The translations under genes were made by a program, and so were the position numbers. A stretch of DNA of 38,335 bases, from contig CALDYJ010000093.1 in the NCBI GenBank assembly GCA_937941095.1, positions 1 to 38,335 of the forward strand, written 5' to 3'. This DNA is from an uncultured Saprospiraceae bacterium (lineage in GTDB: Bacteria; Bacteroidota; Bacteroidia; Chitinophagales; Saprospiraceae). The notes beneath the pieces are model-generated. The model saw only the letters and a list, made by a program, of their open reading frames with translations. It was not told the origin of the DNA and did not search any database. This document shows, piece after piece, positions 27,301 through 36,173 of the stretch (the first letter of the stretch is position 1; every line of letters starts with the position of its first letter).

Positions 27301-27735
27301 CTAGTTGAAGAAGCAGTGCTTACAGAATTTGATCGAATCACAGAAAGAGGTGGAGTCTTAGGAGCCATGGAAACGATGTATCAGCGATCAAAGATTCAGG
27401 AGGAAAGTCTCTATTACGAAACTTTAAAACATAACGGAGACTATAAAATCATTGGCGTAAATACTTTCTTGTCGAAGGATGGCTCTCCAACAATTATCCC
27501 TGAAGAAGTTATTCGTGCGACTAAAGAAGAAAAAGAAGATCAGATAAAGACGGTTCAGAATTTACAAAAAGCAAATGAAAAGGTATCTAAACAATTGCTT
27601 AAGCAAATTCAACTGGCTGCCGTAAAAAATGAAAATACCTTTGAGAATTTAATGGAAGTGACGAAATATTGCACACTTGGAGAAATAACCAATGCGCTCT
27701 ATGAAGTAGGAGGGAAGTATAGGAGGAATATGTAA
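24373..27735 (+). CDS. icmF: Fused isobutyryl-CoA mutase IcmF (B12-binding, GTPase and mutase domains)
   Basis: 1120 aa, the full IcmF length. Residues about 12-145 are the cobalamin-binding domain with [11 protein letters not shown] (His25 as lower axial ligand), SYQGG and a Gly-rich GGGGG segment. About 195-415 is the MeaB-like chaperone GTPase with P-loop GTGGAGKS (203-210), SVDPS and NKFDKRGA. About 560-1120 is the substrate-binding mutase barrel, with [22 protein letters not shown] and GRSLHAQE. IcmF interconverts isobutyryl-CoA and butyryl-CoA (some forms also isovaleryl/pivalyl-CoA) and carries its own chaperone for B12 loading. It would feed branched acyl-CoA into beta-oxidation. No cobalamin riboswitch fits in the 41 base upstream gap. 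Confidence 0.95.
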   Translation: MKQEAPYIPKNKVRIVTAASLFDGHDAAINIMRRIMQSSGAEVIHLGHNRSVQEIVDTAIQEDAQCIAITSYQGGHNEYFKYMYDLLKEKGASNIKIVGGGGGTILPSEIEDLHNYGIERIYSPDDGRKLGLQGMINDVLKRADFPLGINLNGELKDINTSNKRAIARLISAAENHPDTNKEWLDNLDIEAKKIDTPILGITGTGGAGKSSLVDELVRRFILDFDEKSIAIISVDPSKRKTGGALLGDRIRMNSINSDRVYMRSLATRQSNLALSKHVQSALNILKKAQYDLIILETSGIGQSDTEITDHSDLSLYVMTPEYGAATQLEKIDMLDFADLIAINKFDKRGALDALRDVKKQYQRNHNKWEEDVDTMPVYGTIASQFNDPGTNNLYKNIIKSLREKTGAKLNSSFEAIDEMSEKIYIIPPKRVRYLSEIAENNRSYDQLVEKQAVLASNLYGLKNSSALIEEASVKEALDKKYKDLALDLDGDSQRILDSWQETKKQYAEKVFIFKVRDKEIKIPTTTKSLSQTDVPKISLPKFKDWGEILRWVMQENVPGSFPFTAGVFPFKRKGEDPTRMFAGEGGPERTNTRFHYLSEDMPAARLSTAFDSVTLYGEDPDYRPDIYGKVGNSGVSVCCLDDAKKLYSGFNLCDPKTSVSMTINGPAATICAFFMNAAIDQQCELYIKENDLEHLVEAKLKAKYDDNGVTRPSYLGEIPKGNNQLGLMLLGITGDEVLDASVYSELKAKALSSVRGTVQADILKEDQAQNTCIFSTEFSLRLMGDLQQYFINHKIRNFYSVSISGYHIAEAGANPITQLAFTLANGFTFVEYYLSRGMDINDFAPNLSFFFSNGVDPEYAVIGRVARRIWAKALKLKYGANERSQKLKYHIQTSGRSLHAQEISFNDIRTTLQALYAIYDNCNSLHTNAYDEAITTPTEESVRRAVAIQMIINHELGMTKNENALQGSFIIEDLTALVEEAVLTEFDRITERGGVLGAMETMYQRSKIQEESLYYETLKHNGDYKIIGVNTFLSKDGSPTIIPEEVIRATKEEKEDQIKTVQNLQKANEKVSKQLLKQIQLAAVKNENTFENLMEVTKYCTLGEITNALYEVGGKYRRNM

Positions 27736-28018
27736 ATTTAAGTCGATGGTCATTAGTCATTAGTCAACAGTAATTTCTGTAGATCGTGAGAGCTGAAATA
27801 TTTGACGCTTTTATGGCAATAGTTGTTCAAAAAGGAATGATTTTTACTATGATAGATTGTATGTCTTTTACCACAAAAAAACCAAAAGTAAGACCAAATA
27901 GAAAAAGAAAAAGTTTATAAAATCGAACAATAATTAAAATAGTCCTTCGATCTATAAAAGATGAATGACTAAATAAAAATCGAACGACGAAAGACGATCG
28001 ACAAAAGACTCATAAATT

Positions 28019-29242
28019 ATGCATTTAGAAAACGGATTAAAAGAAACCAAGTTTATAAGAAAGGCACAGATTGATCCCTTCCAGCCACATGATTACTATA
28101 ATGTAGATGATCTGCTTTCGGATGATCACAAAATGGCTAGAGATGCAGTTAGAGATTGGGTAAAGCAAGAAGTGAGTCCAATCATAGAAGATGCTTCTGA
28201 AAAAGGAGAATGTCCCATACATCTTTTTAAAGGGCTGGCAGAGATTGGAGCATTTGGTCCAAGTCTACCAGCAGAATATGGCTGTGGAGGAATGGATGAA
28301 ATTGCCTATGGAATAATTATGCAAGAACTGGAGCGTGGTGATTCTGGTGTAAGGTCAATGGCCTCTGTGCAAGGTTCTTTAGTGATGTACCCGATTTATA
28401 GATTTGGCTCAGAAGAGCAAAAGAAAAAATGGTTGCCTAAAATGGCGAGTGGGGAAGTGATCGGATGTTTTGGTTTGACAGAACCTGATCATGGATCTAA
28501 TCCAAGTGGGATGATTACCAATATAAAAGACGATGGAGATGCATACATCTTGAATGGTGCAAAAATGTGGATTACAAATTCACCGGTTGCAGATATGGCC
28601 GTTGTCTGGGCTAAAGATGAGGAAGGTGTCATTAGAGGTTTGATTGTAGAAAGAGGGATGAAAGGTTTTACCACTCCAACCATTCACGGTAAGTGGTCAC
28701 TAAGAGCGAGCATAACAGGAGAATTAGTTTTTGAAGACGTTCGAGTACCTAAATCAAATGTACTTCCAAATGTTCACGGCTTAAAAGGACCATTGTCTTG
28801 TTTGTCAAAAGCTAGGTATGGCATCGCATGGGGAGCTATTGGAGCAGCAGTAGATTGCTATGATTCTGCTCTAAGATATTCACAAGAAAGAATTCAATTT
28901 GGAAAACCTATTGGAGGATTCCAATTGACGCAAAAAAAATTAGCAGAGATGATCACAGAGATCACCAAAGCTCAATTGTTGGCTTGGAGATTAGGTACTC
29001 TTGCTAATGAAGGAAAAGCTACACCTGCTCAAATTTCCATGGCTAAAAGAAATAATGTCCACATGGCGCTGGAGATTGCTAGAGAAGCAAGACAGATTCA
29101 TGGTGGAATGGGCATAACAAATGAATATCCGATCATGAGGCATATGATGAATTTGGAGACCGTGCTAACTTATGAAGGTACACATGACATTCATCTCTTG
29201 ATTACAGGAATGGATGTAACTGGCTTTAATGCCTTTAAATAA
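28019..29242 (+). CDS. gcdH: Glutaryl-CoA dehydrogenase
   Basis: 407 aa, FAD-dependent acyl-CoA dehydrogenase fold. Family markers are RDWVKQEVSPIIE, GVRSMASVQGSLVMYPIYRFGSEEQ, CFGLTEPDHGSNPSGM (FAD/substrate motif), RYGIAWGAIGAAVDCYDSAL and QIHGGMGITNEYPIMRHMMN. The catalytic base is Glu in LTYEGTHDIH (about E386), the position typical of glutaryl-CoA dehydrogenase. The Arg/Ser segment before SVQGSLVM also fits that family. The enzyme oxidises and decarboxylates glutaryl-CoA to crotonyl-CoA in lysine and tryptophan breakdown. It is a stand-alone gene behind a 283 base gap. An ordinary short-chain acyl-CoA dehydrogenase is the less likely alternative. Confidence 0.9.
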   Translation: MHLENGLKETKFIRKAQIDPFQPHDYYNVDDLLSDDHKMARDAVRDWVKQEVSPIIEDASEKGECPIHLFKGLAEIGAFGPSLPAEYGCGGMDEIAYGIIMQELERGDSGVRSMASVQGSLVMYPIYRFGSEEQKKKWLPKMASGEVIGCFGLTEPDHGSNPSGMITNIKDDGDAYILNGAKMWITNSPVADMAVVWAKDEEGVIRGLIVERGMKGFTTPTIHGKWSLRASITGELVFEDVRVPKSNVLPNVHGLKGPLSCLSKARYGIAWGAIGAAVDCYDSALRYSQERIQFGKPIGGFQLTQKKLAEMITEITKAQLLAWRLGTLANEGKATPAQISMAKRNNVHMALEIAREARQIHGGMGITNEYPIMRHMMNLETVLTYEGTHDIHLLITGMDVTGFNAFK

Positions 29243-29249
29243 ATAGAGA

Positions 29250-29285
29250 TAGGTTTACTAGACTTTTTAAAGTTTAGTAAACCTA
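29250..29285. repeat. Palindrome between convergent genes (AGGTTTACTA family)
   Basis: A 17-base stem with one G:T pair (TAGGTTTACTAGACTTT with AAAGTTTAGTAAACCTA) and a 2-base loop, lying between gcdH and the converging lipoprotein gene. It has no T-run in either direction, so it is a weak terminator candidate. It shares its arm with the palindrome at 31562. Confidence 0.7.
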
Positions 29286-29298
29286 TTAAAAAAATAGC

Positions 29299-30360
29299 TT
29301 ACTCACATTCGCAATCTTCATTGATCTTTCCTTCCATACCATCATCTAATCTACATGGATCGCCGATATCAGCTCTAAGTTCTAAGCAATCGTATTCTTT
29401 GTTTTCATCCTCTTCATCACGATCACAATACTCCTCAACTCTGATCCATTCTTCCTCTGATGAAACAGTCATGGTCGTTCCATCTTCAAAGATTATATCA
29501 ACAGGCAAAACAAGGCTAGGTTCCTGGTCGTGTTCACCATTTGTGTCATACCATTCTTGCATAGCATTTCTTAGTTCTTCTGCATTGTTACCACTTATTG
29601 TTTGGCCATCAGGCATTGAATAAGAGATTGGGTAATTAAATTCAAAGCAATCTTTATGGTCTTCATCTTCATGATCATATTCCTCTTTACATCTTTTTTT
29701 AATCTCGATAAGTTCTTCTTCAGAAGCAACCTCTAATAAATGATCGTCAAATATTAGTTGGATGGGATAAAGCAAACTTGGTTTTACATCCGTTTCCCCA
29801 TTTGCTTCGTACCATTCTTTTATTAATTTTTTCAAAGATTCTTCATCATCTCCAGAGATGGTATTCCCATCAGGCATAATTAAACTTAGTGGGTAAACCA
29901 ATTCAAAACAATCCTCTTTTTCCCAATCCTCTTTGTCGTCTTCCTTGCAAGCTTTTTTAATTTCGATAAGCTCTTCTTCAGAAGCAACCTCTAATAAATG
30001 ATCATCAAAAATGAGTTGGATGGGATAAAGCAAACTTGGTTTTACATCTGTCTCCCCATTAACCTCATACCATTCTTTTATTAATTTTTTCAAAGATTCT
30101 TCATCATCTCCAGAGACGGTATTTCCATCAGGCATAATAAAACTAAGTGGATAGATCAATTTAAAGCAATCCTCTTTTTCCCAAACCTCTTTATCATCAT
30201 TTCCTTCTCTATCATCTTCATGATCGTCTTTATCTTCATCACCACTTTCTAAGTTTTCTATGTGTGCTTTCATGTCGTCATCATCTCTTTCACCTCCACT
30301 ACATGCAGTAAACATTGTTATAAGAGCGAAAATTAAAAGATGTAAGTAGTTAAGTTTCAT
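29299..30360 (-). CDS. Acidic lipoprotein with three tandem 86-residue repeats
   Basis: 353 aa. Signal with lipobox MFTACSG (Cys about residue 20) and Asp/Glu-rich mature start, fitting a surface lipoprotein. Three tandem units follow, each beginning DCF.L.YP.S..MPDG.T.SG and continuing with EEL...EWY..NGE.D..PSL..P. The first two units are nearly identical and repeat with a period of 258 bases, while the third is diverged. Acidic linkers with KED/DHED runs join them. The C-terminus (DIGDPCRLDDGMEGKINEDC) resembles the G.PC.D......ND.C.C endings of Saprospiraceae surface proteins. Function unknown; calcium binding or adhesion are possibilities only. Confidence 0.85.
   Translation of the reverse strand: MKLNYLHLLIFALITMFTACSGGERDDDDMKAHIENLESGDEDKDDHEDDREGNDDKEVWEKEDCFKLIYPLSFIMPDGNTVSGDDEESLKKLIKEWYEVNGETDVKPSLLYPIQLIFDDHLLEVASEEELIEIKKACKEDDKEDWEKEDCFELVYPLSLIMPDGNTISGDDEESLKKLIKEWYEANGETDVKPSLLYPIQLIFDDHLLEVASEEELIEIKKRCKEEYDHEDEDHKDCFEFNYPISYSMPDGQTISGNNAEELRNAMQEWYDTNGEHDQEPSLVLPVDIIFEDGTTMTVSSEEEWIRVEEYCDRDEEDENKEYDCLELRADIGDPCRLDDGMEGKINEDCECE
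29650..30190 (-). repeat. Tandem 258-base direct repeat inside the acidic lipoprotein gene
   Basis: Two units, for example GAAGCAACCTCTAATAAATG starting at 29723 and again at 29981, are nearly identical over most of their length, with mostly single-base differences. This points to a recent in-frame duplication of an 86-codon unit. Confidence 0.85.
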
Positions 30361-30482
30361 GATTTTTGAATTTAAATTTCTACTAATTTAAAGCTTTGAA
30401 TTGAAATAGTCTTACGGATTCAAGAAGAACTAGATCAATTAGTTTATTTTCAGTCCAATTTTAATTTAAATCAAAAAATTCT

Positions 30483-31364
30483 ATTATCCAATCTGTTCTT
30501 AAAAAAGCACTTTTTTACCTTAAGGTTTCAAGACCGGGTCTTTGGTTTGCTACCATTTGGTTGTACATGTTGCCAACAGGTCAGATGGAAGGGATTTGGA
30601 CCTCTTGGCCGTTTTGGATTGGTTTGCTGTATGTGAGTTTTCCATTGAATTTCATGGTTTATGGTTGGAATGACATTGTCGATCATGACATCGACAAAGA
30701 AAACAAAAGAAAGGACAGTTTTTGGTTTGGAGCCAAAGGCAGCAAGGAAGCGCTAAGCAAATTATGGATACCCATGCTGATCAGTCAGCTAGTATTTTTT
30801 CCTTTCTTCTATATCTATATGGAGGCCAAAACCATTTTGATCTTTTTAGGTTTTCTCATTATCAATACCTTATACAATCTTCCAAAACATGGATTAAGAT
30901 CAATCCCTCCTTTAGAATTATTTTGCCAGCTTGGTTACTTATTGATTGCACCACTTAGCATCTGGTTAAACGAAACAAACGATTTGCCATGGCAGACTTT
31001 TGTTTATCTCTTCCTGTTCGCAGTCCAATCTCAATTGATAGGTGAAGTTATGGACATCGAACCCGATAAGGCTTCAGGAAGAAAGACCACCGCGACAGTA
31101 TTAGGAATGAAATGGACTAAATTATTAATCATCTTAATCGTCTCCTTAGAAGTGGGCTTGCTTTTTTGGGTTTATAATGAACTCATTTTTGGAGCCATGT
31201 TAGGCATTGGATTGATCTGGCTCATCGTAGATATAGTTTTCATCTTTAAAACAAAAGTTTACACCTTAAAACAAATGAAACTCTTTGCCCTCCTTTCTAA
31301 CTTAGTTGCCTTATTCAGTATGGCTTATGTGTGGTGGTCGGGTTGTTTATTAGCAGTAGCTTGA
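30483..31364 (+). CDS. UbiA-family prenyltransferase, start codon not canonical
   Basis: The first ordinary start is TTG at 30561, but family sequence clearly continues upstream in frame (FYLKVSRPGLWFATIWLYMLP), back to a stop at 30462-30464 with no ATG, GTG or TTG between. I therefore place the start tentatively at ATT 30483 (293 aa, the usual length). Two Asp-rich motifs bind Mg-diphosphate: NDIVDHDIDKENKRKD and EVMDIEPDKASGRKT. About eight membrane helices follow the UbiA pattern. The enzyme should transfer a polyprenyl group to an acceptor in the membrane (quinone, heme or carotenoid type); the acceptor cannot be told from the sequence. A damaged 5' end is the alternative to a rare start codon. 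Confidence 0.83.
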   Translation: MIQSVLKKALFYLKVSRPGLWFATIWLYMLPTGQMEGIWTSWPFWIGLLYVSFPLNFMVYGWNDIVDHDIDKENKRKDSFWFGAKGSKEALSKLWIPMLISQLVFFPFFYIYMEAKTILIFLGFLIINTLYNLPKHGLRSIPPLELFCQLGYLLIAPLSIWLNETNDLPWQTFVYLFLFAVQSQLIGEVMDIEPDKASGRKTTATVLGMKWTKLLIILIVSLEVGLLFWVYNELIFGAMLGIGLIWLIVDIVFIFKTKVYTLKQMKLFALLSNLVALFSMAYVWWSGCLLAVA

Positions 31365-31711
31365 TTGGTCAATGTCAACGTGACCATTTGTTAAAATGGT
31401 TAAAAATATTTATTCTTTTATATTTTCCATTTCTTGGAGTATTTAAATGTTTTATTATGTAGCAGAGAGTTCATAGGAGGATGTGCACATGGAACAACTA
31501 CCGAATTTATAATAATAACTACCGTATTTAAATTTGTAAATAGAAAAACTTAAATTTTCCTTAGGTTTACTAAACCTTCAAGGTTTAGTAAACCTAGTCA
31601 AAACCTAGTCACTTAGCTTCTTCAGAAGCTTAAATAAAAATTTATCTCACTTTCAAAATCAAAACAAAAAACTCATCATACTTGTTAACTTAGCATTAAA
31701 ATTCACAAAAA
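31365..31711. other. Gene-free stretch with palindromes
   Basis: No credible reading frame. It contains the 35-base palindrome at 31562-31596, a direct repeat of AACCTAGTC at 31591-31610 and a small hairpin GCTTCT/AGAAGC at 31616-31629. No promoter is clear enough to call. Confidence 0.6.
31562..31596. repeat. Perfect 35-base palindrome
   Basis: Arms TAGGTTTACTAAACCTT and AAGGTTTAGTAAACCTA around a single C. The arm matches the palindrome at 29250 except near its centre. No T-run follows, so a REP-like dispersed element is more likely than a terminator. Confidence 0.75.
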
Positions 31712-32818
31712 ATGAGTAAATCATTTAACTCACTGAAAGTCAGTAAGATTAAGCAGGAAACAGGAGATACAGTATCCATCAGTTTTGAAATACCAAACAA
31801 TCTTCAAGAGGATTATCAATATACACAAGGGCAATACCTTACACTTAAGTTTGAGATAAACGGAAAAGAAGAAAGAAGAGCATACTCCATGTCAAGCAGT
31901 CCCATAGAAGATCACCTGACGGTAACGGTTAAAAGAGTGAAAGGAGGCTTAGTTTCCAACCATATACATGATCAATTAAAAGTCGGCTCTGAAGTAGAAG
32001 TCATGCAACCAGATGGACGATTTTATTCTAAATTAGATCCGGCACATCGAAAAGCCTATTACATGTTTGGAGCAGGATCTGGCATCACTCCCTTAATGTC
32101 CATCGCAGCGACAATTTTAGAAAAAGAACCGCAAAGTTCTGTCGCCTTATTGTACGGCAACAGAAACGAAGACAGCATCATCTTTAACGAAAAACTATCA
32201 GAATTTTCAAGTCGATATGCAGGACAATTTACCTGTGAACACATTTTAAGCCAACCTAAGGTAGAAAAGAAAGGTGGGCTAGGGGGAATGTTTTCAAAAG
32301 CTAAGCCAACCTGGAAAGGAATGATCGGGAGAATCGGCCCTTCTGAAATTAGTAAGTTTTTAAACAATAATAAAAGCATCTACAAAGAAGCGGAATATTT
32401 CATCTGCGGACCTGGAAACATGATTGATGTTGTCGAGAAATCATTGCTTACTAAAAGCATCGAAAAAGCACACATCCATGCTGAAAGATTTGTAAGCGCT
32501 AAAAAAGATGGAGGAGCGATTGCAGTTGCTGCTGGCGGAAATGAATCGAAAGTAACTTATACTTTAAATGGTGAAGAACATAGCTTGATGGTACCAAAAG
32601 GCAAAACCATTCTTCAAGAGATGATCGATCAAAAATTGGAACCTCCATATTCTTGTACGAGCGGTGCTTGTTCAACTTGTATGGCCAAAATGACAAAAGG
32701 AGAAGTCGAGATGGAAGTCTGTTATGCCTTAGATGATGAAGAAGTAAAAGACGGTTACATCTTATGTTGTCAATCTCAAGCCATGACAGCGGAAGTTGTT
32801 TTAAATTTTGATGTTTAA
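31712..32818 (+). CDS. PaaE-like ferredoxin reductase with C-terminal 2Fe-2S domain
   Basis: 368 aa. Residues about 1-105 are the FAD-binding barrel with [10 protein letters not shown]. About 110-245 is the NAD(P)-binding domain with [15 protein letters not shown] and [12 protein letters not shown]. About 280-368 is a plant-type 2Fe-2S ferredoxin domain with Cys ligands in [11 protein letters not shown] (about C315, C320, C323) and ILCCQ (C353). This is the layout of the phenylacetyl-CoA epoxidase reductase PaaE and related hydroxylase reductases. No paaABCD genes are nearby, so its electron acceptor is unknown. A Gly/Lys-rich insert (about 180-200) lies between the NAD motifs. Confidence 0.88.
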   Translation: MSKSFNSLKVSKIKQETGDTVSISFEIPNNLQEDYQYTQGQYLTLKFEINGKEERRAYSMSSSPIEDHLTVTVKRVKGGLVSNHIHDQLKVGSEVEVMQPDGRFYSKLDPAHRKAYYMFGAGSGITPLMSIAATILEKEPQSSVALLYGNRNEDSIIFNEKLSEFSSRYAGQFTCEHILSQPKVEKKGGLGGMFSKAKPTWKGMIGRIGPSEISKFLNNNKSIYKEAEYFICGPGNMIDVVEKSLLTKSIEKAHIHAERFVSAKKDGGAIAVAAGGNESKVTYTLNGEEHSLMVPKGKTILQEMIDQKLEPPYSCTSGACSTCMAKMTKGEVEMEVCYALDDEEVKDGYILCCQSQAMTAEVVLNFDV

Positions 32819-33001
32819 ATAAATGTCTCTGGTCCTTTGTACTTGGTCTTTCGAGTTTTATTAGAAGAGACCAAAGACTAAAAACAAAAGACTTCCAACC
32901 TTTTAAAACGAAGACTTTAAACTTTTCCATTTAGTGTTTTCCGGTTTGGCAATAGCCGCTCACGTCTTCCGATCTTTTTAAAGGAAACGAAAGACAAAGG
33001 A

Positions 33002-34504
33002 CTAACGACTTTTTAAAACCTTCATTGATTGAACCCCATCACTTGTTTTGATGCTTAAGGTATAAAGCCCTGCTGTTAAAGCTGGCAGATTTAATGCTAC
33101 CTTTTTTGATGTTCCGAACTCAGTAAATGTTCTTATGGATTTTCCAGTGAGTGTAAGCAATTCAATGGAGAGAATATCTTCCGCATTTGGATTTTCCAAG
33201 TACAAAGTTTGATCAACTGGATTTGGATAAATTTCAAAGGCATGCAAAGAAGATTCTTCTACAGGTACAGTAGGATCATTAATTGAATAAACGTCAAAGA
33301 TCCTATTGTCTTCCGAGATTTGCAAAATAGTTATCAACTTATCTGGGTGATTTTCTAACTTATTCAAAAACAAGAATGACCTGTTTTCAAATCGTGCTAC
33401 TTCTTCTTCACCCATCATCACTTTTATCAGATCTGTAGACTCTGTTAAGGTCCAAAAAAATCGATCATAGCTGTCTACAAAATAACCAGGAGTACACCAT
33501 TCAGCTGTGCATGAGTATTCATACATCGCATGTAATTCTAAATCATCATTAATAAAACTAACTTGATTCTTTGCAAGATCTTGGAAATAATAGATTATAA
33601 AAGTAGTACCTCCCCATCCTTTTAATCCTTCAGGAAATTGGACCTCATTCAATTTTTCAAGACTGGCCAGATCATAGATAGACATTTTGTCTTCTACATT
33701 CTCATATCCTATCAAAAGGGTTCTTTCTTCAGTATACTTTATCCCAGCAAAGCCTTTAATTGTTCCTAAGTCATTTCCTTCTAAATCTATTAAAACCATT
33801 ATTCCTTGAAAATTTTGATCAATAGTTATCGCTCCCCAAGTAATCTTTGCCGGCTCTTGATCGTCCAATACAAATGCAGTAAGTGAAAAGAAATCTCCAT
33901 ATTTGAGGTCTTCAGTGGGTGTGTTTTGGAGTTCATTAAATTCGTCATCATATAAGACCAATTCTTTGTTTGCATTTATTCCACCATAAAAAGTTTCTCC
34001 ATTCTTACTTTTTATTAGACTTACGTTTTCTTCTGTAAATATTCTTTTTGTGCTAAAATCGTTTAAATCGATTACATGAAGATTATCTATTCTGTCAAGG
34101 TAACTGAATTCATTTTTTTCAGCATCGTATCTAAGCCTACGTTTATAATCATCTTTGAAATGCACGATTTCATTTTCTCCTGCCACAATCACTTCTAATG
34201 TTCCAGGTGCATTTTCGCAAACACAAATGACATCAGTATTTGTCGGTGTATCCCCCCACTTATTCTTTGATACACCATGAATTGATATCACTTGATTGCA
34301 TTCACTCATAGGAAGGGTAGCTATTAGTTCATGATCACTGTCGTGTAAAAAGATGCTACCATCAAATTCATAGACATAAACAAATTCTCCATCAAGTTCT
34401 AAGCGATGCAGTTGATTTGTTTCGTAAGAATATTCCTTTGTAAATTGAGCCAATAGCGTAGAAAAAAATAAAACGCTAAGAAGAATGGTGTAGAGTGCTT
34501 TCAT
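33002..34504 (-). CDS. T9SS cargo protein with type A sorting domain
   Basis: 500 aa. Signal peptide MKALYTILLSVLFFSTLLAQ. The middle (about 20-410) is beta-rich with recurring D..E....L.E.....I.V..., suggesting a propeller, but I recognise no named family. The last 80 residues form a type A sorting domain: FEIYPNPVDQTLYLEN, LLTLTGKSIRTF, LPALTAGLYTLSI and a basic end (MKVLKSR). It should pass through Sec and the type IX machinery to the surface or medium. Monocistronic, with terminator-like structure upstream belonging to the permease transcript. Confidence 0.87.
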   Translation of the reverse strand: MKALYTILLSVLFFSTLLAQFTKEYSYETNQLHRLELDGEFVYVYEFDGSIFLHDSDHELIATLPMSECNQVISIHGVSKNKWGDTPTNTDVICVCENAPGTLEVIVAGENEIVHFKDDYKRRLRYDAEKNEFSYLDRIDNLHVIDLNDFSTKRIFTEENVSLIKSKNGETFYGGINANKELVLYDDEFNELQNTPTEDLKYGDFFSLTAFVLDDQEPAKITWGAITIDQNFQGIMVLIDLEGNDLGTIKGFAGIKYTEERTLLIGYENVEDKMSIYDLASLEKLNEVQFPEGLKGWGGTTFIIYYFQDLAKNQVSFINDDLELHAMYEYSCTAEWCTPGYFVDSYDRFFWTLTESTDLIKVMMGEEEVARFENRSFLFLNKLENHPDKLITILQISEDNRIFDVYSINDPTVPVEESSLHAFEIYPNPVDQTLYLENPNAEDILSIELLTLTGKSIRTFTEFGTSKKVALNLPALTAGLYTLSIKTSDGVQSMKVLKSR

Positions 34505-34847
34505 GTCAAATACTTTTGTTTAATAATATAGCATTGAATTTAAGTATTGCAACATGAAAAAAGAAACCATTATGGGTTTCCTTTTCTTAAAAGTCAGGAT
34601 TCAGAATTGAAGCTCCAATCAAAAATTTAAATTTTTTAGATAGCCTAGATAAGCCCTTCATTTTTTAATTAATTCGGGGCTCTTTGAAATTCTACAAATA
34701 GTATTTCGCAGCACCCAACTGCCACAATTATTGACCGTACTCAGTATAGAAAGACTCGAAAGACAAAAGATTAAAGACAAAAGACCTAATCAAACTCAAA
34801 TCAAAAATTAAAATTCCTGAACAATTAAATCCTAATTTGTATAAGGT
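34505..34847. other. Gene-free stretch between permease and T9SS genes
   Basis: Holds the hairpin at 34557-34584 and a cluster of AAAGAC repeats at 34749-34785. No coding frame or recognised RNA was seen in the remainder. Confidence 0.6.
34557..34584 (-). terminator. Possible terminator on the minus strand
   Basis: Read on the minus strand, GGAAACCC...GGTTTC forms a 6-7 base stem followed by a run of T. It is about 260 bases after the permease stop and just before the T9SS gene. The short stem makes the call tentative. Confidence 0.4.
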
Positions 34848-36173
34848 CTACGATTTCGTAAAAATCCACTTGCCCATTTCTTTAAATCCGACTTTCTTTC
34901 CATAAAGTAAAATCCCTACACGGAAAATTCTTCCAGATAACCAGGTAAAGAAAAGTACCGTTCCTAAAAGGAGCAACATGGAAAGCCCAACTTGCCACAT
35001 TGGTGGATCGAATGCAAGTCTTGCCGGCATAACAATAGGAGAAAACAATGGAAAAATAGAGGACCATACGGCTAAGGAACTTTCAGGGCTTCTTACGACT
35101 GCAAGCATGATGTATATAGCGAGTGCAATAACCAATACGATAGGCATAGATAAGGTTTGGCTTTCGCCCAAATCGTCACCGATGGCAGAACCGATGGCTG
35201 CAAAAAGAGAAGCGTAAAGAAAATAACCGCCGAGAAAATAAAATAAAAATAGCGGTACAATCAATAACCAGTTTTGACGACTTAGTTCTTCCATGCCCAT
35301 CATGATCATAGATTCCATGTCCTCTTGGTCGATGCCACTGGCTGCAAGGCTTGACTGGTCTAGGTCTTCCGGGTTAATGCCAAAAACCATGGCTGCTCCA
35401 AAATAAAGTAGGGGAATCAGGATCACCCATATCACCATCTGCGTTAGTCCTACTGCGCCTACGCCTACTATTTTACCAAGCATCAATTTGAAAGAATCAA
35501 TGGAAGATACAATGACTTCAACAATCCGGTTCATTTTTTCTTCCATGACGGATCTCATTACCATCATGCCATAGATGAGAACAACCATGTACATAATCAT
35601 GCCCATCACGATGCCTAAAAAGGCACCGACTGCACTTGCAAAACTGCTGGTGTCTTTTTCTCCTTCCTTAATGGGTTCAGGATCAAAAGTTATACTGGTA
35701 TCCAAAATTTTTAAATCTTCTTTGTTTAAATCAAGCTCCGTTATTTTATAATTTCGGATGGCTTTTTTGATGGAAGATTTAATTCTTTCTTGCAACTCAA
35801 TGCCAGGTGATTTTTCGGAGTAATAATATATGGTGTGAGCCGTAGATTTTATATTGCTTAATGCTGGTATTTTTAAAATGCCTGAATATTTTTCTTCTTC
35901 AACTTCCTTTTTTAATTCATCAAAGGATTTAGTGGTTTTGGAATAATGGATGCTCCCATCTTTAGAAGAAGGGATGTTTTGATCTACTAGTACATTGCCT
36001 TCATCTAAGATGGCGATGTTCATTTGCTTATCACCATCGTATCGAAGGATGAAGAAAACGACAACAAAGAATAAGGCAAAAGCGATTGGGGTAAGTAGGG
36101 TACTTATGATAAAAGACTTCTTTCTAACTCTTGTAGAGTACTCTCGCTTTACGACTAACCAAAATTTATCCAA
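34848..36173 (-). CDS. ABC-2 type transporter permease (NatB-like)
   Basis: 441 aa. One N-terminal membrane helix (about 23-45, ISTLLTPIAFALFFVVVFFIL) precedes an extracytoplasmic domain of about 130 residues, then five or more helices cluster at about 180-420. The start MDKFWLVVKREYSTRVRKKSFIISTLLTPI and the segment MRSVMEEKMNRIVEVIVSS are diagnostic of NatB/YhaP-type ABC-2 permeases. These usually pair with an ATPase encoded just upstream. Here the upstream 678 bases contain no such gene, so the ATPase must be elsewhere or lost. Sodium or drug export is known for family members. The substrate here is unknown. Confidence 0.88.
   Translation of the reverse strand: MDKFWLVVKREYSTRVRKKSFIISTLLTPIAFALFFVVVFFILRYDGDKQMNIAILDEGNVLVDQNIPSSKDGSIHYSKTTKSFDELKKEVEEEKYSGILKIPALSNIKSTAHTIYYYSEKSPGIELQERIKSSIKKAIRNYKITELDLNKEDLKILDTSITFDPEPIKEGEKDTSSFASAVGAFLGIVMGMIMYMVVLIYGMMVMRSVMEEKMNRIVEVIVSSIDSFKLMLGKIVGVGAVGLTQMVIWVILIPLLYFGAAMVFGINPEDLDQSSLAASGIDQEDMESMIMMGMEELSRQNWLLIVPLFLFYFLGGYFLYASLFAAIGSAIGDDLGESQTLSMPIVLVIALAIYIMLAVVRSPESSLAVWSSIFPLFSPIVMPARLAFDPPMWQVGLSMLLLLGTVLFFTWLSGRIFRVGILLYGKKVGFKEMGKWIFTKS

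Noticed and set aside
32960..32980. TCTTCCGATCT resembles the end of an Illumina adapter
   Set aside because: Only 11 bases match; the bases on either side do not continue the adapter, so there is no real evidence of contamination.
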